Assembly (NCBI GenBank): GCA_964466185.1 | Contig: CAYXMS010000035.1 | Span: 1 to 13,087 of the forward strand | Reading direction: 5' to 3' | Length of the DNA: 13,087 nucleotides | Source of the DNA: CAZTYI01 sp964466185 | Lineage (GTDB): Bacteria > Chlamydiota > Chlamydiia > Chlamydiales > SM23-39 | Shown here: piece by piece, positions 7,255 to 13,087 of the stretch | Layout: each line of letters opens with the position of its first letter | How positions within the stretch are numbered: position 1 is the first letter of the stretch | Notes under the pieces: generated by a model | The model's database searches: none | Seen by the model: the letters and a program-made list of their open reading frames with translations, nothing else | What the model was told of the DNA's origin: nothing | Translations under genes and position numbers: made by a program

Positions 7255-10200
7255 TCATAAAAGAGGTTTTCTTAATTCTGAAAGACGCGTTCCTAAATTG
7301 CCAAAACGGTGATAGGCATGAGAAAAGGTAAATTCTTTTAAATAATGTAAAAGCTCCCACCGGCCATTTGCTAAAACAGGAGCATCATCAACATAGCATA
7401 AAGCTAAGGCAGCTGTTTGTTTAAGTTCTGCAGAAGTCCTGCCAGCTAATCTGATGCGGGAAATTTTCTTTTCTCTTACTTGTTGCAGAAAAAATTCTTC
7501 AGATTCATAGGTGATCGGAAAAAATAAACTAAGCTCTTGCCAATCGATTTGGGGAAAATTTTGTTTGTCGACACTGATATTTAAGGTTGCTTTGCACGTC
7601 AGAGCAGCAGCAGTTATCCGTAAAAAATCTAAAGGTCGATCTTTTGGGTAAATTCTTAAGGTTATTTTATTTCGGGGAATATAACCGAAAAAGTTGTCTT
7701 CGCCTACAATCTTATTGGGATCCCGTGGCAGTTGCATGCGATGCCACCAATAAGCATAATTGGCGCAACTGGCATACCAAATGCCCAAAGCTTCTGCAGA
7801 AAGCGTAAATTTGGATAAAAAATAGGAAAGATTGTTAACTTCTTCTGAAACCGGCCTTTTTTCTGTTGGCAGAAAAGTTTGATGAGCTACCATGAAAGCA
7901 AGCAAATAGTTAGGACCTCCAGCTTTATATTGCAAACCGAAGGCACTTTTTTTATAGCCTCCAAAAGGCTGGCGGCGAATAATTGTACCATGGCTATGTC
8001 GGTTGCAATAATAATTGCCGGCTTTGACTTTCGTTTTCCAAAGCATGATTTCTTTGTCGCTAAGACTGTCCAGAACAGTACATAGGCCATAATCGGTAGA
8101 GTCCGCTAATTCTAAAGCTTCTGTAAAATTATCAGCTTTAATAAGGCCTAATATTGGGCCCGGCAGAAATTGTTTAAAAAATAACGAATCTGGTTTTAGG
8201 TTTATTTTAATGCCGGGAGAAAAAAGATTGGGATTAAATAAATCTTGACGCGGCTGTAACAGCCAGGACTCTCCCTCTTCCAAAGAGGTTAAAGCTTTTA
8301 AAAGCTGTTTATCGGGAGCTCTGATTAAAGGGCCTATTTTAGTTTTTTCATCCCAGATAGAACCGACTTTTAAATTGGCGGCCGCTTCTTTGAGGGTCTG
8401 CAGAAAACTTTTATCTTCAAAGACTTTTTTTTCTAAAATCGCTATGGATACAGAAGAATATTTTTGACCGCTGTAGTCAAATGCGGAAGAGAGCAGATTT
8501 TTGATGGCCCGTTTTTTATCGGAAAAAGCAGAGACTATAAAAATGTTTTTACCTTCAGATGCACTATTCAAATCCAGTAAGGGATTAATATTTAAAAACT
8601 TTTCAGTAGTCGCCGCTCTGCCTGTTAAAATAACGGTTGTTAGTCGCAAATCTTGCAGTAGCGGTTTTTCATTGTCGCAGCTGAAAAATTGCAAAACTTC
8701 TTTGGGAATCCCTGCTTTCCACAAGATTGAAGAGAGCATCCAGCCAGAAAAAATAGCATCCGAGGCCGGATGGAAAAGTACGCAATTGCCGGTTAAAAGC
8801 GCAGCTGCAATGCCTCCTGTCGGCACAGATAAGGGAAAAGCTCTGGAAGAGAAAATGCTAACTGTGCCTTTCGGTTTGATAATAACGTCTTTAATTTTCA
8901 AAACTTTCTCAATTCTTAAAATATAGTATTCCAACATATCTATCGTTTGTGAAATTTCAGCATCAGCTTCTTTTAGGATTTTAGCGGTATCCAGCATCAA
9001 AGCGCCGATTAAATCGGCTCTTTTTTCTCTTAAAAGCTGGGCCGCTTTGGCTAGAATTGTTTTCTTTTTTTCTACCGGGAAAAGACGCCAGTTTTGTTCA
9101 TTTTTTTTAGCCGTATCAATAGCTGTTTGAATTTGCGTTTCAGAGGCCGCCAAATATTTATATAAATGCAAATAAGGATTGGAAGGATTGTTTTTTTTCT
9201 TTTCATCTCCTTTGTCAATAATTTTTCCTCCTATACAAAGAGGAATCAAACCAGGACAATAGTTTTGCCATTGTTTTAGAATCTGGTTTTTCCATTGCTG
9301 GTTTATCGGCAGGGTAAAATCAGTATCAGGTTCATTATTGAAAGGCACAAAGATGTCAGTTGAAGAGGGCATTACTTTACGTAGTTGAAATCTTCTGGAT
9401 TCTGTAGGCAGTTTTTTTATTTTTTCGAAACTTTGTAAAAAATCAGTTTGGAATTTTTCGAAAAATTCATTTCTTGGCGATATTTCCAAAGCATATTTTA
9501 GAAAATTTTCAGTTCCAGTTAATTCTTCAATACGACGAATAATATAGGGCATGGCATGGTAATAATCTTTTTCTTCTATAAAAGCAGTAGAGATGCGGAA
9601 CTGTTGTGGCAAAAGCTTGCTAAGCACAGTGCTGATATGGTCGCTTGGACCTTTAATCATTTGAAATTTAGTGTATTTTTCTACTCCATTTTCCTTCATT
9701 AAAACCAGACAATAGGCCAGATCAAAAATGTTATGCGTGCCAATTGTTAAATGGGCAAAAAAGGTGTTTTCTTTTTTTAAACCAAATTCAGCCATTCTTT
9801 TAAAATTGGCATCTGTTTGGGATTTTGAAGTAAAGGGAGTTTGGGGCCAGCCTTTTTGGGAAGCTTTAATTTGCTCGGAACTTAAATAGCCCCCCTTGAC
9901 CAGGCAGATTTCAATAGGAGCTCCTCCTTTTTCTACGCGCTGTTTGGCCCAAGCTGTTAGGTCTTTTTGTAGATGAAAAGATTCCGGTAGATATGCTTGC
10001 AGAGTAATGCCTGCTTTTAAATAAGGGAATTTTTCTAAAGCTTTTTTAAAAGCTTCAATCGTAGGATAAAGATATTTATAATCTTCCAATCCTAAAATTA
10101 CCATTTTTGGGTTGGCTCTGTTATATGATGCGACTTGATAAATCTCTTGTAAATTATCCGCCAGAACATTGATGGCGCTGTTATTGTCATTGAAATGTAT

Positions 10201-10803
10201 TTCAGAAATAATCGCTGACGGATTTAAAGAAATGCAGTTTATCTTGTTTTCTAAAAGCCAGTTTAAATAGTAAGTCATATTTGTCTCGGCTTCTTCTGGT
10301 GAAACGACTTTTTCTTTGACATAAGCAAGACAAAGCTCTGAATTGTTTTTCAAACTTTTCAATAGCTTGTTTTTATCTTTGATGCCTACCAATATTAATA
10401 AAATTCTTTTGATTTCTTTTTTCATGATATTAATACAGGTAGATGGCAAAGCTTTGGACAAAAATTTAAAAAGAAGTAATTTAAAACTTAAATTAAATGG
10501 CAGATAAAATGTGACTTTATGCTGATTGATTAAAGAGTTTAGATATTGACTGTTTTTATGTTTGTTTTTAGCATGGAAAGCATGGTCGATTAAATTTAAT
10601 AGAAAAGCTCTAATGTTTAATGATTGCAGGTTTTTGATAAGCTTTAAATTTTGTTTTTTTTTATCTTCCGAAAAAACAGCTTGGCTGCTTTTGATAATTA
10701 AAGATGACAGTTTAATTGCCAAAGACTGCCTTTCGTCTAAAGATAGATTGATTTTTTCAATTGATTTTAAAAGTTCTTGAGCTTCAAGTAAAAAAGCCTT
10801 CAT
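7255..10803 (-). CDS. putA: PutA-like proline dehydrogenase/P5C dehydrogenase homologue, probable pseudoenzyme
   Basis: This 1182-residue protein is built like a bifunctional PutA, whose active members oxidise proline to glutamate via P5C using FAD and NAD. An N-terminal helical part (1-180) precedes a proline dehydrogenase barrel (about 185-445; ITLQAY 266-271, LVKGGY 301-306, TDANF 330-334, IIRRIEE 421-427). An aldehyde dehydrogenase domain follows (about 540-972; EADAEI 612-617, GGIAAALLTGN 663-673, QPFGGYKKSAFG 945-956). Last is the extension of one PutA branch (GEDNFFGYIP 1034-1043; SHAYHRFGNLG 1161-1171). Expected active-site residues are replaced. In the dehydrogenase, W-N is R654-A655, the cofactor Lys is H678, the base Glu is A748, the nucleophile Cys is Y782, and the NAD-ribose Glu is F879. 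In the barrel, the conserved Asp is G238 and the conserved Tyr is S405, though R423, R424 and E427 remain. The frame is open throughout. GGCGG precedes the ATG by five bases. Confidence 0.88.
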   Translation of the reverse strand: MKAFLLEAQELLKSIEKINLSLDERQSLAIKLSSLIIKSSQAVFSEDKKKQNLKLIKNLQSLNIRAFLLNLIDHAFHAKNKHKNSQYLNSLINQHKVTFYLPFNLSFKLLLFKFLSKALPSTCINIMKKEIKRILLILVGIKDKNKLLKSLKNNSELCLAYVKEKVVSPEEAETNMTYYLNWLLENKINCISLNPSAIISEIHFNDNNSAINVLADNLQEIYQVASYNRANPKMVILGLEDYKYLYPTIEAFKKALEKFPYLKAGITLQAYLPESFHLQKDLTAWAKQRVEKGGAPIEICLVKGGYLSSEQIKASQKGWPQTPFTSKSQTDANFKRMAEFGLKKENTFFAHLTIGTHNIFDLAYCLVLMKENGVEKYTKFQMIKGPSDHISTVLSKLLPQQFRISTAFIEEKDYYHAMPYIIRRIEELTGTENFLKYALEISPRNEFFEKFQTDFLQSFEKIKKLPTESRRFQLRKVMPSSTDIFVPFNNEPDTDFTLPINQQWKNQILKQWQNYCPGLIPLCIGGKIIDKGDEKKKNNPSNPYLHLYKYLAASETQIQTAIDTAKKNEQNWRLFPVEKKKTILAKAAQLLREKRADLIGALMLDTAKILKEADAEISQTIDMLEYYILRIEKVLKIKDVIIKPKGTVSIFSSRAFPLSVPTGGIAAALLTGNCVLFHPASDAIFSGWMLSSILWKAGIPKEVLQFFSCDNEKPLLQDLRLTTVILTGRAATTEKFLNINPLLDLNSASEGKNIFIVSAFSDKKRAIKNLLSSAFDYSGQKYSSVSIAILEKKVFEDKSFLQTLKEAAANLKVGSIWDEKTKIGPLIRAPDKQLLKALTSLEEGESWLLQPRQDLFNPNLFSPGIKINLKPDSLFFKQFLPGPILGLIKADNFTEALELADSTDYGLCTVLDSLSDKEIMLWKTKVKAGNYYCNRHSHGTIIRRQPFGGYKKSAFGLQYKAGGPNYLLAFMVAHQTFLPTEKRPVSEEVNNLSYFLSKFTLSAEALGIWYASCANYAYWWHRMQLPRDPNKIVGEDNFFGYIPRNKITLRIYPKDRPLDFLRITAAALTCKATLNISVDKQNFPQIDWQELSLFFPITYESEEFFLQQVREKKISRIRLAGRTSAELKQTAALALCYVDDAPVLANGRWELLHYLKEFTFSHAYHRFGNLGTRLSELRKPLL

Positions 10804-10844
10804 GAAAACCGCCGAAAATTATAAAAATAAATGCTCTACTATTT

Positions 10845-10863
10845 GCATTTTTGAAAAAAATGC
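10845..10863. repeat. 8-bp inverted repeat in the putA-like leader
   Basis: GCATTTTT (10845-10852) and AAAAATGC (10856-10863) are perfect inverted repeats with a 3-base spacer. In the transcript of the putA-like gene this hairpin would sit about 40 bases before the start codon, just after the suggested transcription start. It may be an operator or leader hairpin. It is too AT-rich and lacks a following U-run in the right place to be a convincing terminator of the upstream muramidase gene. Confidence 0.4.
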
Positions 10864-10876
10864 TTTTCCCTGTGCT

Positions 10877-10905
10877 ATTATAAAAATATATAAATTGCAA
10901 AAGCT
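10877..10905 (-). promoter_or_regulatory. Candidate promoter for the putA-like gene
   Basis: On the minus strand a perfect TATAAT -10 box lies at 10877-10882. At a 17-base, very AT-rich spacing the -35 position reads AGCTTT (10900-10905), a poor match. Transcription would start near 10870 and give a leader of about 65 bases that contains the 10845-10863 hairpin. The 184-base gap between the two genes otherwise shows nothing I can name. Confidence 0.35.
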
Positions 10906-10987
10906 ATAGCATAAAAAGACTCTTTAATCCAAGAAGTTTTGTAAGTTTGAGCAAGATATTTTTTTAATCTATAAAATACTAGAAAAA

Positions 10988-12211
10988 TTAATACAGAAGG
11001 TATTTTTTCCGTTTATTTAAAAACTCTTGCATATGGCTATTTTTGATTTCCAATAGTTTCCAGGTTACATATTTTTCCGTTTTTAAAGCCTGTAGAATTT
11101 TTGCATTGCCGTTGACATAGCAAAAAATTTTTTCTTTTTCAGGCTTTAGTTGCGACAGCTTTTCGGCCATTTTTTGCGGATATAGAGATTTTAAAAGACC
11201 GATCAAGACATATTGTACGGAAAGCGGCCGGTACTTTTTGCTATCAGTAATAACTATTTGCACTCCTTCGCAATTTTTATTTTTATAAGAGCCAAAGAAA
11301 GGGCGATAATAGATAGGTAGAAATTTAACCCCCGGCAAATTTTGAGCATTTAGCTTTTGAGCAAATTGGTTAGCCTTAATCCAGGGAGCAGCGACGACTT
11401 TAAACGGCAGGGTATAGCCAATGCCTATATTAACCAGTTCCAACTCTCCCAAGACTCCGGTTGATGCGCAATAAAGCGGAGTTTCTCTTTCCGGTATATT
11501 AGGAGACGTAGGAACCCAGCTAAGCCCGGTCTCTTGAAAATTATATGCCCGTTTCCAGCCTTTCATGGGAATAACTTTCACTTTGGCCTGGATGTTATGC
11601 TCCTGATTAAAAAATAAAGCCAGCTCGCCGATTGTCATGCCATGCACATAAGGAATATTTATGTAACCTAAAAAAGAACGCCAGGAACTTTCCAGCAAAG
11701 GACCTTCAACTAAATTCCCATTTATAGGATTGGGCCGGTCTAAAATAACAATTTCAATGTTTTGTTTTTTAGCTTCTTCAATAGCATAGAATAAAGTTGT
11801 AGCATAAGTATAGGGGCGGATGCCGATTTCCTGAATGTCGTAGATTAAAACATCCAAGTTTTTCAGCATTGTTTTGGATGGGCGCCTGTTTTGGCCATAT
11901 AAGCTGTAAACAGGAATGCCGGAAGCTGTTTTGTTATCAGCCACTTCTTCCCCTGCATACTGGACTCCCTTCAGGCCATGCTCCGGAGAAAATATGGCTT
12001 TGATTTTTAAGCCCTTTTCCAAAAAAAGAGATAGTGTAGGTTTTAAGTTTTTGTCTAAAGAAGTATGGTTGATGATCAGACCGATATTTTTGGTTTTATA
12101 AGTTTCAAAAAGTCGGTCTTCAAAAAATACATCGGTCCCTAGTTGAATTTTAGCTTGGGCCAGTAAACAGTTAATACAAAAAAGACCAACGGTTAAAAAA
12201 GAGCGCAGCAT
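10988..12211 (-). CDS. Secreted DUF1343/NamZ-type exo-N-acetylmuramidase
   Basis: This 407-residue protein belongs to the DUF1343 family, whose studied member NamZ (GH171) removes N-acetylmuramic acid from the non-reducing ends of peptidoglycan fragments. A signal peptide covers residues 1-20 (cut after AQA), placing it in the periplasm. The family landmarks follow in order: GLIINHTS (44-51), FSPEHG (74-79, with the conserved E77-H78), GIPVYSLYG (97-105), LIYDIQEIGIRPYTY (121-135), LDRPNPINGN (157-166), VHGMTIGELA (188-197), LSWVPTSPNIP (229-239) and a GELELVNIGIGYTLPF segment (254-269). No key block is missing, so activity is likely. The start has a good ribosome site, GAGG, eight bases upstream. 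The gene follows the 226-residue secreted protein gene by 35 bases, which suggests an operon. If the host is a chlamydia, it would act on that group's scant, septum-linked peptidoglycan or on recycled fragments. Confidence 0.9.
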   Translation of the reverse strand: MLRSFLTVGLFCINCLLAQAKIQLGTDVFFEDRLFETYKTKNIGLIINHTSLDKNLKPTLSLFLEKGLKIKAIFSPEHGLKGVQYAGEEVADNKTASGIPVYSLYGQNRRPSKTMLKNLDVLIYDIQEIGIRPYTYATTLFYAIEEAKKQNIEIVILDRPNPINGNLVEGPLLESSWRSFLGYINIPYVHGMTIGELALFFNQEHNIQAKVKVIPMKGWKRAYNFQETGLSWVPTSPNIPERETPLYCASTGVLGELELVNIGIGYTLPFKVVAAPWIKANQFAQKLNAQNLPGVKFLPIYYRPFFGSYKNKNCEGVQIVITDSKKYRPLSVQYVLIGLLKSLYPQKMAEKLSQLKPEKEKIFCYVNGNAKILQALKTEKYVTWKLLEIKNSHMQEFLNKRKKYLLY

Positions 12212-12246
12212 AAGCTTTTCCTCTGGCAGATAATTTATTTTAGTTT

Positions 12247-12927
12247 TTAAAATTTAAATAAAGAAGCTTCTTTTTTGCTTTTAAAAGTAATCGTTGTAAT
12301 AGGAGTTCCCGGTCCGCTGTCGGCTACATATTTTAAAAGATCCCCATCTTTGGTATTAAACCACATTTCAGCGCTCCAGAACATGCTTTTAAAACCGGTT
12401 AAAGTGACTTTTACATGCTGTGACTGATATTCTTGATTATTAATTTTTAATGGAGTTTTCTCTTTTTTTTCGGCTACCATATTTATCAGCTCTGCCTTAT
12501 CAGTATTGATTAAACAGAATTTAAAACTTTTTTTGTTGGATTTGACAAAAGGCATTAAGCCAAAACCAAACTGCTGGACCCAAGGAGTTGCAATTTGAAA
12601 GTCTGCAGTTTTTTTCTTTCCCTGATTGTCAAGTTCTAGATGCAGTTTTTTTTCATGCAGGTTAATTGAATAACTGTTTTTTTTATTTGCCGAGGTAAAG
12701 CTGTATTTTAAAATCTTTTTATAATCAGGCAGACATTCAAAAGCAGTTATGCCAATGTTTTCATGGCAGGTTAAAAAAAGATGTTTTTTCTTATGGATAA
12801 TTTCCCATTTCAGAGGTGTTGTTTTGCCTTTTTCTAATTTTTCATATTCGTAATAGGTGGCAGAGGCAAAACCAATATGGAAAACACCAATTAAAAATAG
12901 GGCTAAAAAAGCTTTTAAAAAACGCAT
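12247..12927 (-). CDS. Small secreted protein of unknown function, operon partner of the muramidase
   Basis: This 226-residue protein starts with a clear signal peptide (residues 1-23, cut after the ASA motif before TYY). There is no lipobox and no further membrane segment, so it should be periplasmic or secreted. The mature part looks all-beta: short strands with alternating hydrophobic residues, lysine-rich loops, and a C-terminal segment GFKSMFWSAEMWFNTKDGDLLKY (split between about 176 and 198) followed by GPGTPITTITF. The aromatic strand followed by a D-G turn recalls DUF3108- or LolA-like beta-sheet proteins, but I cannot confirm membership. The ribosome site AGAGGA lies six bases before the ATG, which fixes the start. 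It is the first gene of a probable two-gene operon with the NamZ-type muramidase, so a role in envelope or peptidoglycan metabolism is a reasonable guess from context. Confidence 0.8.
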   Translation of the reverse strand: MRFLKAFLALFLIGVFHIGFASATYYEYEKLEKGKTTPLKWEIIHKKKHLFLTCHENIGITAFECLPDYKKILKYSFTSANKKNSYSINLHEKKLHLELDNQGKKKTADFQIATPWVQQFGFGLMPFVKSNKKSFKFCLINTDKAELINMVAEKKEKTPLKINNQEYQSQHVKVTLTGFKSMFWSAEMWFNTKDGDLLKYVADSGPGTPITTITFKSKKEASLFKF

Positions 12928-12959
12928 AAATTGTCCTCTTTAAAACAGCTTCTTCTTTA

Positions 12960-12973
12960 GTCTTTTAAAAGAC
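12960..12973. promoter_or_regulatory. Perfect 14-bp palindrome at the operon's transcription start (possible operator)
   Basis: GTCTTTTAAAAGAC reads the same on both strands. It begins one base downstream of the predicted -10 box of the two-gene operon, so a bound repressor would cover the transcription start. The same half-site, AGTCTTTT, recurs at 13042-13049, further upstream. It is not followed by a U-run suited to termination. Confidence 0.45.
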
Positions 12974-12974
12974 A

Positions 12975-13002
12975 AGTATATGCTTTTAAAAAAAAGAGTC
13001 AT
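12975..13002 (-). promoter_or_regulatory. Promoter of the secreted protein/muramidase operon
   Basis: On the minus strand ATGACT (12997-13002) and TATACT (12975-12980) are separated by 16 bases, a close match to a primary-sigma promoter. The implied start near 12968 gives a leader of about 40 bases with a strong ribosome site before the ATG at 12927. Confidence 0.5.
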
Positions 13003-13087
13003 TAGAAAATCTATAAACTGGATTTAAAAAGTTAAACTTTAAGTCTTTTGCTTAGTGGCTTATACTTTTAAATGGTTTTTAAACATG

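Noticed and set aside
7728..7745. TGGCA...TTGC resembling a sigma-54 -24/-12 promoter
   Set aside because: The spacing between the GG and GC elements is wrong and it lies inside coding sequence; a similar near-match at about 2535 in rpoN also lacks the GC.
8501..8926. 141-residue + strand open frame inside the putA-like gene
   Set aside because: It lies wholly within a gene with clear family motifs on the other strand and shows no domain, ribosome site or promoter.
10804..10987. Possible small RNA or tRNA gene in the gap between the muramidase and putA-like genes
   Set aside because: No cloverleaf, GC-rich stem or terminator is visible; the gap is explained as an AT-rich leader and promoter region.
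13061..13087. TATACT at 13061-13066 and ATG at 13085 as promoter and start of a rightward gene
   Set aside because: No -35 at a suitable distance and no ribosome site are visible, and the window ends at the ATG, so it cannot be supported as a feature.

Overview
The window is a compact, strongly AT-rich stretch of bacterial chromosome. It carries nine complete protein genes and no RNA gene, insertion sequence, CRISPR array or integrase that I can see. I infer a member of the Chlamydiota, probably an environmental, amoeba-associated type. The reasons are AT-rich sequence, genes packed with overlapping ends, a sigma-54 gene (rpoN) near a UvrD/PcrA helicase gene as I recall for the chlamydial uvrD-rpoN neighbourhood, and a secreted proline-rich repeat protein of host-interaction type. 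This assignment is an inference; no 16S or marker-tree evidence lies in the window.

Layout. Positions 42-623 (+) encode a secreted lysine/proline repeat protein with three DLPLPPP blocks. Positions 702-1592 (+) encode a two-helix membrane protein with an HEAVH zinc-peptidase motif. It converges on rpoN (1575-2927, -), and their coding ends overlap by 18 bases. An 80-base divergent region with an 8-bp inverted repeat separates rpoN from two translationally coupled, paralogous GT9 (heptosyltransferase-like) genes at 3008-3973 and 3970-4971 (+). The second of these converges on uvrD/pcrA (4968-7199, -) with a 4-base overlap. Upstream of uvrD on the same strand, 55 bases away, is a very long putA-like gene (7255-10803, -). 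After a 184-base gap come a DUF1343/NamZ-type secreted muramidase gene (10988-12211, -) and a small secreted protein gene (12247-12927, -), which look like one operon. That operon has a good promoter and a perfect 14-bp palindrome at its predicted start of transcription. No stretch above 300 bases lacks a gene.

How the genes fit together. The window mixes housekeeping functions (sigma-54 transcription, UvrD repair helicase) with envelope functions: two GT9 transferases for surface glycan or LPS core, an exo-muramidase-type enzyme for peptidoglycan turnover, and a secreted companion protein. A possible host-facing effector sits at the left end.

The strongest oddity is the PutA-like protein. 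Its fold landmarks and its C-terminal extension are recognisable over 1182 residues with no frameshift or stop. However, the residues expected for catalysis and cofactor binding are replaced throughout the aldehyde dehydrogenase domain (Cys to Tyr, general-base Glu to Ala, Asn to Ala, cofactor Lys to His). Several are also replaced in the proline dehydrogenase domain. It looks like a full-length pseudoenzyme, either repurposed or decaying by missense change only.
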